A program made the position numbers and the translations under genes. From Patellaria atrata CBS 101060 (lineage: Eukaryota; Ascomycota; Dothideomycetes; Patellariales; Patellariaceae): DNA of 64,000 nt. Of the stretch, positions 41,974-53,010 are shown piece after piece (position 1 is the stretch's first letter; each line of letters opens with the position of its first letter). The notes under the pieces are model-generated. The model saw only the letters and a program-made list of their open reading frames with translations. It was not told where the DNA came from and made no database searches. The stretch lies in assembly GCA_010093705.1 (NCBI GenBank), contig MU006091.1, positions 734,702-798,701 on the forward strand. Reading direction: 5' to 3'.

Positions 41974-44900
41974 CTATAGTTTCGGTCCGGAATCCTCGAA
42001 CTCGCTTAACTCCTTGACAGAAATCGGTCCCCTACTCAACCCTAAGCTCGCCTTGAACGCCTGTACATCAGTAATGTAAATTTGTTCCCGTTTAGGCCAA
42101 CTCTTCTTTAGCTCATCTTCCTCTCTAGCACCAGTAGCTTCTTCGTCATCACCTAACTTCTTGACCTCCACGCCCATACTCGGTAACGATACCGCAATCA
42201 AAGTCCGTGCTGACTCTAGAGTCTTTTTCACCTTTGCCTCCTCGAGATCGGGGACGTTGGCCAGGTAGGCAGATAATGCATCCACAACAGAGTCGACGGG
42301 ATCGTTTGCCGCAACGTCCACGTTGGCGAATTTGGTGCTCAACTTCTTGCTGTCTGGAGTAATGTCAGCAGTGAAAAGGAATTCGGTTAGCAATTCCAGA
42401 AGAGCAGTCTTCTGTTCCGACGGTTTGATATTCTTGGCTATTTCCTTAACAGACGACTGTGCGAGCATGTGGACGGCAAGTTTGGCGCGGGTTGGAGAGG
42501 TTGGATCTATGTGGGTGTTGTAGAAATTCAGGAAGTCTTCCTTTGAAATTTCCCTAATGGCATCGGCATCGTTATAGACTGAGAATAGTTAGCAATGTGT
42601 TTTCGAAGTGAAGGGAACGAATGGTGAAGGGAACAGGATGAATAGAAGGGGCCAATTTAGGAAGAAAGACATACCGCATTCGAAATCAAAGGTTTCGTTC
42701 CTGATATGTGTTGCGAATCTACTTGACTCCTGAGATAGATCCTTGAGTTTCTCTAGTCTCTTATTGATGATACTAGATTTATGAGCCTCGAATTCCTCGT
42801 TAGTGAATTTTGCAATCATTTTTCCGAGCTTCGTCAAGAACAGTTCAATGCGTTCCTCGAGGTAGTCTGGTGATTTCTCGCTTTGAATCAAGACATAGAA
42901 ACCGCCAAATCCTCTGCTGAGCATTTCACCGGAAAACACCACGTAGCCTAATTGTTCCTTTGTCCTTAGCTGGTTGAAAGCTGGTTCTTTAGCAACTTGC
43001 TTGAGAAGGAGTAATTTGGCCCTTAGTTCCCTACTATAAGAGTCGCCACAGTACAGCATGTATTTGATGGCGTGATTCACATTCGCTGGATCCTTGAGTG
43101 GGTGTTCATAGATATAGTCGCAACCCTGAGGAAGGACAACAGTTCTCTCAATAGGCCAATGTGATTGTGGCAGCTTCTTGGGTTTAAGGATAGACTCGAC
43201 CTGGTCAGTGAGTCTCAATGCATCCTCTTTATGAAGGTTGCCATGAGCTAGGACTTCAATATGAAATTGCTCTAATAATCGAGGGAAGAACGTTCGAATG
43301 TCATCCGCGGTGACATCGGGAAGTTCGACCTGATACTGCTCATTGATCCATCCATCGGCGTGAATCAGCCACCACGCGTACTGTCCGATTTGTCCATACG
43401 GAGAATCGTAAGCCTGATTACGGAAAAAACGGGAGATGCGCTCCTTAGTAATTTTGAACCGGTCTTCGCGAACTTCAAGATCCCTCATAGATAGAAGCAC
43501 CTTTTCCAGAAGAATTGACATCTTGTCGTCGTAACCGCCGACAGCGATGAATAGACCGGGGTCAATATCCGATAAAGTGTACCGTAACCCTGATATCTCC
43601 GCATCATACGAATACTCATTTAGAGCATCCTTGACGAGTTGTTCGTAGAGAAGACTTAAAACGTACGTTTTAGGTGATAGGTTCAACAAAGGAGTGCGCA
43701 TGTAGATGTACACATTAGCCTTGGGAACCCAAAATCTGTCATCTCGTTTGTGCCATGTCCGTACATTTTCATCGTTGCGAATCAGCCTAGGTGCTTTCGC
43801 AGGTTCGGAGACGGACTTCTTTTGGACCTCGAGCCTAGTTGGGATGAATTCGTTCCTGTGCGGGAGATGAAGTTCACTGGGTCGATCCTCCTGAGCGCTC
43901 TGGGCTGCTTCTTGAAGCATCTCGAGGAATTCTTGAGACATGTCCTCGACCTTGTACTCTGTACCATACCACTTTTCTCGCTGATCCCATTCGCCGGGGA
44001 ACTCTTGACTGACAACAGTGAGACGACAATTCTTTGGATGGAGATATCCAAGGCCTCTACGAATAGCTCTGGCATCGAATTTTCTAAGAACCGCCGGTCC
44101 ACTCAGTAACCATTTTCTTGGATATGGACGTTGCATGACACTTGCAAGACGATTCGTAGTGCGTACCGCTTGAGACTTTTGCTTGAAGCGGAAGTCAACC
44201 TCGCTCATACCTTTCATCTCGTCGAATACCCATTCTTGTGGACAGCGCTCGTTTAGGATTGAAATGTACTGGAAGATCGTTTGTGCAACTTCCTGATAAT
44301 GGTTCAGTCCATCCTCCGTCAATCTAACATCCACCGTGAAGATGGCAGACCCAGGGCAGTGTGAGTAAGCACCAGCAGAGAGACCATTAGCCCATCCTTT
44401 GGCTTTGATGTATGCAAGAATGCTTCCCGGACCCTCATGGCCTATAAGATGACTGAAATATCTACTAGGATGAGACTCATAGAGATCTTCCTCATCAGGG
44501 TAAGTAAATGAGAGCCTAAGTTTCCTTGACTCTTTTACTGGCTTCACATAGAGGACCTTCTTGAGCTCTTTTTCGGAATATATTGGAACATCATCCCAAC
44601 GATACTGAGCTCGATCCGTATTTCTAATATCGGCGAAAAATTCTACAACCCAACTTTCCATTTCATCTAGACTCTCCCGGCCTAATAGTACTAGCTTCAT
44701 GCGATTAGCTGAATAATGAGTCTCCCAGAACTTCATGAATTCGTTTCGAATGTTGACACCACGTGAGAGTGGATCGTCGTGGAGGGTTTTGAAACTTCCA
44801 GTATTGAAATGGCAATATGGATGTTTAGGGTTTGCAAGGGATTTATCGAGCTGGGCCTCTCTCCACACGTCAGACTGCAAATTCTTCTTGTGCTCCGAAT

Positions 44901-45745
44901 CAACTGCCCTGAGTTCTCGATCTACAGAATCCGCAAGAAACAAGGGGGCCACAAAGAACTGGGCAAAGCGATCAAGAGCCCCGTAGAATGGAGATCCTGA
45001 CTTTGCGGCACCATTGCTTTGCGATGCGCTTTTACTATTTGAAGATGTAGCGGCGACCTCAAAGTGATAGTTGGTAGATGTACTAGAGGTATAAGCGTTC
45101 GAAGAGCCATTGTAGCGCGAAAGGTATTCCATGTAATCGTTTTCCTTTGGATACTAAGATACGGGTTAGCATATGTTCAAGGCCGTCAAGAAGTGTCCTC
45201 ACCTTTTCAGTCCCCATAAATGAGACATGCTCAACGGCGTGGGCGAGGCCTGGCATATCATCAGAATCACTGAATGCTCCTACGTTCACGTCCATAGATG
45301 CGCTCGCCATGTCCGTGTCTGGATCATGGATGAGCAGGGCTTCAAGCTCATTTGGTAACTTTATGACTCTGTATGATCGATCATCCAACGCTGGTCTTTC
45401 AAGATCATTCTCGATCAATATGGGGGGCGCGTCCCGGTGTAGGACCGATTCACTCATGGTGACGAATGAGCGTCGTGAGGAAGGACTGGGGAACTTTGTG
45501 GGCTGGGTGAGGCTCAAGATAGACGAGGGGGTTATGGGGGGTCTGGGGGGCTTATCAGGTTGGCGAGATAGAGGAAGCGGTGTCGGAAAGCACGTATTGA
45601 GCCGGGCGAATGACACAAGCCTGCGTGGTCGGCCAAAAGAGAAAAGTGGAGATGGAGAAGGAGGATTCTTGAGCGAGGATTTGATGGTTGAGGCTAAGTA
45701 GAAGACATGGTGGGTGATTGCTGATTTATGTATGGAAAGTAGCAT
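41974..45745 (-). CDS. STE23: M16 metalloprotease, Ste23/insulin-degrading-enzyme type, 1208 aa
   Basis: Three exons: 45745-45203, 45153-42675 and 42578-41974; the sum is 1209 codons. The inverted zinc motif HAVEH (His169, Glu172, His173) lies in LAHAVEHVSFMG, with the third ligand Glu in SEHKKNLQSD about 70-80 residues later. Typical IDE blocks follow (SNAYTSSTSTNYHFEV, RSFKTLHDDP-like region, ELRAKLLLLKQVAKEPAFNQ, RTKEQLGYVVFSG). Four M16-type domains fit the length. The family degrades small peptides and in yeast matures a-factor. The N-terminal 90 residues are Ser/Pro/Arg-rich and could be a mitochondrial leader; an internal start at MSESVLHRDAPPI (95 codons in) would give a cytosolic form. 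The exon 1/2 join gives MGTEKYPKENDYMEYLS, and the last exon runs VYNDADAIREISKED to the end. Confidence 0.93.
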
Positions 45746-45981
45746 TCAAGACTCTGGAGACGAAGGGCTCAAGATGCGGAGACGTGGCGGGGGTGTTCAA
45801 AGACTAGCCATTGCTGTGTGTTGGACAAGCCTAATTCGAGAAGGGTGATACAAGTTTTCAATATGTGTCACTCGTGGCGAGACGTGAACGAGGAGACGGA
45901 TGTTTGTAGAGGGGTGTGTATGCAAGATTTGTGTTGAGTATCTACAGTACACGAAGGCTGAGATGATCTCAAATACCTTAC

Positions 45982-46253
45982 AAGAGCGAAGGGGTCATCA
46001 TCGTTGGTACCTGGATTCGCCAAGGCTGCCAAGCGGGCTCCGTATCTTGCTGCCCGCTCCCGGTCCACCAGGTCTGCTTCACCAGAACTACCAACATCAC
46101 CGCTTTCGTCTTCCTGTATTTACAAGATATAAATCTACTTGCTTCCGTACGCCTTACTGAAACGTTCCAGCGCTCCGGGGTGAGTCGCAACGCATGCAAG
46201 TACAAGACAGAGCTGTCTTGCAAGCTAGGACTATCAATATACACTACATCCAA
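45982..46253 (-). CDS. Possible small multi-exon gene, at least 76 codons, unknown
   Basis: Exon 1 (46253-46158) encodes MDVVYIDSPSLQDSSVLYLH plus ALRLTPERWNVS and ends at GTAAGG. Exon 2 (46113-45982) starts after ACAG and encodes EDESGDVGSSGEADLVDRER and AARYGARLAALANPG..DDDPFAL, ending at another GTAAGG; both exons are whole codons. The residue pattern (acidic linker, then an Arg/Ala-rich helix) looks coding, but I do not recognise a family. The last exon is unresolved, with several in-phase acceptors between 45960 and 45810. It lies 236 nt upstream of STE23 on the same strand. Confidence 0.4.
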
Positions 46254-46619
46254 TTGTTGACACCTGGTAGACCGCCTTGCGATTAGGAGGGATCACACGA
46301 AAATCACATTTTCAGACAAGTTGGAAAACGTCCCATACGGTGGATCCGTTCAGCCTGATCGGATTCTTATGCAGCCCTAGAACTAGGTATTCCCTATTTT
46401 CGCGACCACTGTCCCGTCGGAACAAGGCCATTGAACTTGATTAGAAACGCGAGAATTAATAAACGGTCAGGCAGCAACTTACCGCCTGTCTTTTACCGAT
46501 AGAAAAAAGGCTCCTGGAAAAGGCTTCATACCTTAAAAATTGCTCAATCCATCGATATCCTGATTCCTATCTGCTCCGTACTATTCATCTGTCCATCAAG
46601 GTACTCAAGGACCCAAAAG
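46254..46619. promoter_or_regulatory. Divergent promoter region before EthD gene
   Basis: These 366 nt lie between the small minus-strand gene and the EthD gene. No other coding or RNA feature is seen. Confidence 0.4.
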
Positions 46620-47133
46620 ATGGTTCTGGAGGCAGGTTACGCAAACACTTCAGGCTTCCGCAAGGTCGTCAAAGCTACGATCCTCATCAAAAAGAAAGAT
46701 GGAATGTCCGATGACGACTTTATTGATCATTACAACCACATACATGCCCAAATGGCTGCTCCAGTCCTGCTCAAGCATAAGATAATCAGCTATAGTTTGG
46801 TAAGATAGCCTCCCTCCTGTTCTCCCTCGCCATGATATACTACTCTCATAATCCCCGACTCGTCTTTGATATGTTGCAACCCGACAGACGTACCACCTTC
46901 AAAGAGACCGGACCATCATGCAGGACATCATGAAGGGTAAAGCCCAGTTATTACCTTACGATGCTATTTGCACCTTCATCTTTCCGGATTACCTGGCTCT
47001 GGCAAGGTTTATGTATGACAAAGAGTCAAAGGCTCTAACGATGGATCACCAAAACTTCATGGACGATAGTCAGATGAAGATGATGGTGGGAGATGAGTAT
47101 GTCGTTATTCAAGATGGACAAAAGATCGCATGA
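46620..47133 (+). CDS. EthD-domain protein, 141 aa
   Basis: Two exons, 46620-46799 and 46888-47133; the sum is 142 codons. The ferredoxin-like alpha-beta barrel of EthD proteins is suggested by VKATILIKKKDGMSDDDFID, then HYNHIHAQMAAPVLLKHKII and SYSLTYHLQRD at the join, PYDAICTFIFPDYLALARFM and ALTMDHQNFMDDSQMKMMVG. Fungal EthD proteins include small dehydratases and monooxygenase-like helpers in polyketide and aromatic metabolism. No biosynthetic core enzyme is adjacent, so the substrate is unknown. The splice join is phase 0 at GTAAGA..CCGACAG. Confidence 0.85.
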
Positions 47134-48382
47134 ACATCTTGCCTTATCTACTGGCATCGCAAAGTTTCCTCCCATCGCTGCAAATTGTTCTTAAGCCATT
47201 AGTATCTTTAACTGATCACGCACTCATACAATAGTACTTCTTATCTCCTACTCTAATCAGTGTTATCATCTTCTCGTCGCTTTTCTTACGCTTATTATTG
47301 ATGTTTTCCCCTTATTTTCTAGTCTATACACTGATCACTCTTAAAACCCATTCATTCAAATTAGCTAAGCTTACAGTCTTTCTCGCCTAAGCACATCTCT
47401 TGAGAGAATGATATTCATTAGCTCGGATTTGACATGATTTCCTACGGTGTCCTTCAGTCTTATACTACCAATGTCTCTTTCAACGCTGAGGTAAGGCGGA
47501 AGATTGCTGGGCAGATATACTCATCTCTACCAGCGTTCTCTGTCTTCGAGTTTGTTAAATATCAACGCATTCTCACATGTTGAATTCCCTACAGACTTAC
47601 AGTCATGTCGAATACTTTCCTTTCATTTTCTTTTCACAGTTGAGGAGGATTCGATTAGACTACGGAATATACTTCTAGTAGAAATCATATCACTCAATTT
47701 TAAGAGCCATTCAATCAATGCATTCTCAACGCCATTGAGATACAATAGTAGTAGTTCTTACAGGTCATGGTATGACTTCTGCACGAATTTAGTTGCAACT
47801 TAAAGGGTTATCCTCCCCAGAAACTACTTTTTAAAAGTCTACATTCCTTCAGGTTAGCTTTTCCAAACTGTATTGCTCTCCCACTTTGCTGAATTCTTCT
47901 TTTATGTTAAGTTCAACCTAGGTTCCGCGGGTAAGCCGATCGCCGCATAGAAGCGGGGTGGGACAGGTTACCGGTTACCGCCACAAGCATTTTTCTTTAC
48001 ATAATCATCTTTTTCTCTTACTACTTATTTCCACACTATTTCTGCTTTTTTTTAAGGTTGAGAAATTCTTAATTCCGTATTTTATTATTAGTAGAAGAGA
48101 CTTTTGCAAGGGACCGCTTCAATTGACGCCGCATAACTGAATCCTACTACTTTATATATATTCTTCTTCAGTCATTTAGCATTCTTTTCTCCTTGTCAAC
48201 GAGTCTCCTTAATTGTTGAATGATCTTGATCATCAAGTGACCTTAGGAGTGGCATGAGGTCTAACTAAGCGAACGGATGCTCTATGCTTTTCTCATCCTC
48301 TAGCAGGAACGCGGCGAAAAAGAAATTACTTAACAAACATTGTCACCCTAGGACATTGGTTCATCTAACTGAAGCTATCACT
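47134..48382. other. Intergenic region upstream of MFS transporter
   Basis: About 1.25 kb, AT-rich, with several pyrimidine runs (e.g. 48000-48060). The frame at 47504-47803 has no domain. The MFS frame extends upstream to 48284, but I prefer the Met at 48383. Confidence 0.45.
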
Positions 48383-50138
48383 ATGGAAAAACCAGCGCCG
48401 CTTCAGAAAGCCATGGAGACTCCTCCACATATCCAACATACTGAACCAACCGAACAGGAGGAAATCATCTATAGGCCTACCTCTCTACCAGGTTCCATTT
48501 TGTCCGATGACAGGAGCATAAAGAACGACAAAGACCTAGAATCCAATCCTCAACACACAACTCACACCAACCTCCCCAACTTCCCCGACCCACCGAACTC
48601 CTCCCTCGTAACATGGTCCTCCCCAACCGACCCCTCAAACCCGCAGAACTTCCCCTCCCTCCTCCGCTGGACCCTCATCACGCTCGTCTCCCTTGTCACC
48701 TTCGCCGCCGGCCTCAGCTCCTCCATGTTCGCCCCCGCCGTCCCCGCCGTGATGGCCGAATTCCGCAGCACTAACGCCGCCCTCGCCTCCTTCATCGTGA
48801 CCGTCTACGTCCTCGGCCTCGCCACCGGTCCCCTCTTCTTCGCTCCTCTGTCGGAGCTCTACGGCCGCCTTGGCGTCCAGCATGTCGGTAATCTGGGCTT
48901 TTTGCTCTTTACCGTTGCTTGTGCAGAGGCGAGGGGATTGGGCACGCTTGTTGCGTATAGGCTGCTGCAAGGCATCTTCGCGGCGGTCCCGCTGACGAAT
49001 GGGGGAGGCATTATTGCGGATATGGTGAGGCAGGAGGAGAGGGGGTTCGCGCTCGCAATGTTCACGCTGGGTCTGCTCTTTGGAAGTGTGGTTGGGCCTG
49101 TTGGGGGGGGTTATTTGGCGGCTGCTGAGGGGTGGAGATGGGTGTTTTGGGTGCAGGCTATTTTGGTAGGTGGCACTCTTCAAATAAAGAACGAGGAGTT
49201 ACTATAGGTCACTGGATCCCCCATGACTGTCTTCACTGATACTTCCCAGATCGGCATCGTATTTCTCGCCTCTTTAATCCTCTGGCGCGAAACCTACGCC
49301 CCCGTCCTTCTAGAGCGCAAGGCTGCGCGGTTGCGACTGGAAACAGGTAACTCGACCCTAAGGACAAAATATGACACCGGCCTCTCTAAAACGGGATACT
49401 TCAAACGCGGTATAAGTCGAGTACTCAAAATGCTCGTCTTCTCCCCGATCGTGCTCGCTTTCGCCGTCTACATGGGTCTCATGTACTCGTACTTCTACCT
49501 CCTCGTCACCATCCTCACACCGATATACGAAGACGTCTACGGCTTCAGTTCAAGCAGTGTCGGATTGAGCTTCTTGGGAATAGGTGTAGGATTCTTGCTC
49601 GGACAGGTCGCGTTCGCTGCCACGAGTGACCGCATCTTGAAACATTTGACGGAAAGGAGCCAGGAGAAGGAGATGAAACCGGAATATAGGTTACCGCCCG
49701 CAATCGTAGGAGGTATATGCATGCCGATCGCGTTTTTCTGGTTTGGGTGGAGCGCACACGCGAGAGCGCATTGGGTACTCCCTATAATCGGTACCTGTTT
49801 TTTGGGATTTGGGAATTCGCTTATAATTGTGAGTTCTTGTCACCGATGTGCAGGTGGATAGGTAAGCTAATCCTCCGAAGATGACTATTCAGTCTTACAG
49901 CATAGATGCATTTACCGTCTACGCTGCATCTGCTCTGGGGGCAAATACTGTCCTTCGGTCCGTAATGGCAGCCACGTTACCACTTGCCGCACCAAAGATG
50001 TTCGATACACTAGGACTTGGGTGGGGAAACTCGCTCCTAGCTTTTCTGGCACTCGCCATGGTTCCAATTCCGTGGTTGTTGTACATCTACGGGGAAAGGA
50101 TACGCAAGTGGAATGGCAATATCATGGAAAGTGTTTGA
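48383..50138 (+). CDS. MFS transporter, DHA1-like (drug/H+ antiporter type), 539 aa
   Basis: Three exons: 48383-49165, 49250-49828 and 49881-50138; the sum is 540 codons. After an acidic, Pro-rich cytoplasmic N-terminus comes [20 protein letters not shown], the usual entry to fungal 12-TM DHA1 carriers. TM1 is [20 protein letters not shown]; motif A-like [16 protein letters not shown] follows TM2; motif C-like [18 protein letters not shown] marks TM5, the antiporter signature. The join [20 protein letters not shown] bridges TM6. The second half has six more segments and ends [19 protein letters not shown]. The substrate is unknown. The tail-to-tail neighbour (acid-ceramidase-like) lies 85 nt away. 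Exon 1 is C-rich, then G-rich. Confidence 0.9.
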
Positions 50139-50223
50139 AGAATGATCATGATCATCGGTTCTCATAAGCAGGGTATCATTAATGTGCACAGAGCTGTGTA
50201 ATGTCACAGAGGTTCCAAGACTG

Positions 50224-51679
50224 TCATCTCCTTCTCGGTAAAAGTCTCCTTACCCAAACAAAGCTTCCAGCGGTTGGATCCATGATGCATGCATAGTGCG
50301 TCTCCTCATTGCAGATAGGATACGCGCTCACCCAGTTCACAAGGGTTTTCTGTGAAATGGCCGCTTCTCCTTCTCTAAGTCCGGATCTCTGGCATGCGCG
50401 TTGCCATTTCTCACTTACGCAAGCCTTTCGTTGCGTTGAGTCCTCTATCAGATCGGCCATCCCCGCAATATCGTGCTGTGGTGTGTACGGATTTGTTTCA
50501 TCCGTGGACGTTACCAATTCTGCATCATGATTGGTTGCCGCGATGAAAGAACTGGATTCATAAACCTTGGCCGTTATGTGATCCTTTTCTACCACAGCAG
50601 TGTTCTCGCCAGAGCAAAAGATCAGGTACGCGGCCGTAGAGTGTTGCGAGGGTAAAGTCTCGAGGATATCCTTTAAGGATTGGGAGCACGTCATAGATTG
50701 TTCTTTTGAAACCGCTTTTTGGACGACCTTGTACTGCGGTAGAATATATGAGCGAAGAATGGAGGAGATGGAAGGGCGTAGTCCGAGGAGAACGAGCAGA
50801 TGATTAAAATAGAACCTGGTGTTTGCGACGAGAGAGTTGGTATCGTTGTGGTTTGGGCGGAAGTTGAGCGAGATACTTAGGCCCTTTCTGATTTGAGATA
50901 CTGATTAGCGGCAAAGACTCAATGATAATGCAGAAGACGGAACTGTAAATAACTGTATAGAAGGATGGACCTGTACATAATTGTACAGGACGGAACCACA
51001 CAGAACGACAGAAATGCACAATCGGACAATCTCTTTCAAGGTTAAGGAGTGCTAAATCGGCTTACCGTACGCCCGTCAAACATCCCACGAAACCGACATA
51101 TGAGATCGTTCTCGCAACCACCTCTCCCTTGACCACATATTCAAATTGGACAACAACCTTCCGTAATGCATCCATACCCCAGTCTAGCGTCCTAAAATGC
51201 ATCATCCTCGACCCTCCAGCCTCGTCCTTGGTTGGTCTCACCCTCACGCCTCCACTCGTGCACCCCATGAACGTGTCTAGCAATACATTCAGCGCTACCA
51301 GTAGATACAGTTCGATTTTAATCTGCTTCGCAATCCCTCGAATCTCCTCTAGTTGATCTTGTTCGTAAAGCCGCCGTAGGAACAATTTCGACAGCAATTG
51401 TATTGGTTTCAGGGGTAAACGGAGCGCTTCTACGACTTCCTGGAACAAGCTCACGAGGTTGAGGAGCTCTGGTTCGAAATCTTTGACTACTTCGGTATAT
51501 CTCTCGCTAGGAGGTTTTAAAAGATCTATGCGGTAGAGTGGGGGAGTATCTCGGGAGAAATCGCGACGGTCGAGCTCCTCATAGTCGGAGAAATCGGAGT
51601 GTATCTCGGGGCCGTCGTCTGGTGCTTGCGCTGTCTCATGTCGAGAGTTTACGCGGGACGATGAGGACTCGGAAGCCAT
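50224..51679 (-). CDS. Acid-ceramidase/NAAA-like Ntn hydrolase, 425 aa
   Basis: Two exons, 51679-51066 and 50887-50224; the sum is 426 codons. I prefer the start MASESSSSRVNSRHE over an in-frame Met 27 codons upstream. After an acidic N-terminal region comes PPLYRIDLLKPPSERY (NAAA-beta-like), then LLDTFMGCTSGG with the candidate nucleophile Cys140, MHFRTLDWGMDALRKVVVQF, and the join GCLTGVRKGLSISLNFRPN. Further blocks are AAYLIFCSGENTAVVEKD, FIAATNHDAE, GMADLIEDSTQRKACVSEKW and HYACIMDPTAGSFVWVRR. These fit N-acylethanolamine/ceramide amidases, which cleave amide-linked acyl chains. No signal peptide is evident, unlike animal lysosomal enzymes; fungal homologues may be cytosolic. Intron 51065-50888 is 178 nt. 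Confidence 0.85.
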
Positions 51680-52197
51680 TTGTAAGGAAATGCACCGGAG
51701 GTAATTGGTATGTTGAAAGAATGGAAAAAGAGGTTGCGTGTTGGACTTTGGCAAATTCAAGATAATGGTTACCTGCTACGTGGGCCAATTGGATACTGTA
51801 TTGTCAATACTAGAAAATTATGATTAAAGAATTGAGGAATAGAAAAGGAGAAAGGGCAAAATGCATAGATTCCAAGAACTCTGCTGGAGATCCATCTCTA
51901 TTTCCCCACTTGTCCTTTGGAAAATAGATAGAGGTTGCCGTTCTAGGAGAGCGTGCTGTTACGGTAGTACGTCAGAGATCGTAGAACGAAGTTGGGACGG
52001 GACGGATTTACTATTCCCCTTATGCATGGGAGATCATCTTGAACTACCATATGCATGACACTTCGAGCTCCAATCTCTTACTTGGCGGCTTGGAGTATCG
52101 TAGACGACTTTCTACGATACAGTAATATAAATATGAATTATACTCAGATTAGAGGTAATATCTCTCTCTTGAATCTTTTCCTAACTCCTAGGGCACC
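51680..52197. promoter_or_regulatory. Divergent promoter region, ceramidase-like and NTF2-like genes
   Basis: These 518 nt separate divergent starts. An upstream in-frame Met of the minus-strand gene lies at 51760. An imperfect palindrome around 52095-52115 (TATCGTAGACGACTTTCTACGATA) could form a hairpin. No other gene is supported. Confidence 0.45.
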
Positions 52198-52911
52198 ATG
52201 ACACGCTCCGATGAGGATAATTCCCGCGCAAAGTCTCTTCAGGAACAGTATGAAAAGCGTCCAGACCCCCAAGCCCTAGCCTCCAATCCCAATCCTTCAG
52301 AGAATTCATCTTCGGATGTCGACTACGAGCCTTACCCTGAAAAATCAATTAAAATCTCGCCGGAGCAGCAAAAGATCGTGGATTCGATATGTAACCTTTA
52401 CTCTGGAAGTGCTAGCGAGGAAGATATGCAGGTTTACGCAGAAGAAGCTATGTATGATGATCCGTGGAGTTTCTGCGACTCTAGGTATAAGATTGCTGGA
52501 CAGTGGTATGGTACGTCAAGATCGTAGGGACAATGCACGATTCCAAAGCCCACGATAATGTCTCGTCTTGAACCGGCTAAGGACTCAAAATCATAACTCT
52601 AATTTCTAAGTCTTACGACAGGCATTCCAAAAATAATGCTCCACTCTCGAACGTTAAAAAGAGAAGTTGTATCTTCGAAATCAGACGAGATCATCTTTAA
52701 GCTCCAGCAAGAGTATACGCCGAAGCCAATGCCCATCGCCAAACCAGTTAATTCTCTAGTAACTCTCACGCTCGATGAACAAGGAAAGGTGAGACACCAT
52801 AAGGACATGTGGAACGAGAAGGACTACAGTCACGAAGGATTAGGAAAGGTGCTGAAGACGCTGAACGGGGATCATTTGACTAAGATTACGCAACCGCCTG
52901 AGACGTTGTAA
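52198..52911 (+). CDS. NTF2/SnoaL-like domain protein, 200 aa
   Basis: Two exons, 52198-52510 and 52622-52911; the sum is 201 codons. After a Ser/Asn/Pro-rich start, SPEQQKIVDSICNLYSGSAS and EEAMYDDPWSFCDSRYKIAG resemble the beginning of a SnoaL-like fold, and the second exon gives GIPKIMLHSRTLKREVVSS, VNSLVTLTLDEQGKVRHHKD and MWNEKDYSHEGLGKVLKTLN. This helix then curved-sheet pattern with a DMW motif fits many uncharacterised fungal NTF2-like proteins. No active-site assignment is justified. Confidence 0.75.
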
Positions 52912-53010
52912 TAATTGGTCGGGCCCATAGTATCCGCCTTCGAAATGCACTTCATCTTTCAGTCTGATGTTTGTGGGTGTCAAATAAAAACTCATTCTTT
53001 ATGTGATATC

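Noticed and set aside
49881-50138. Separate small gene starting at [20 protein letters not shown]
   Set aside because: It is the third exon of the MFS transporter; the GTGAGT..GAAG junction is in phase and supplies the last membrane segments.
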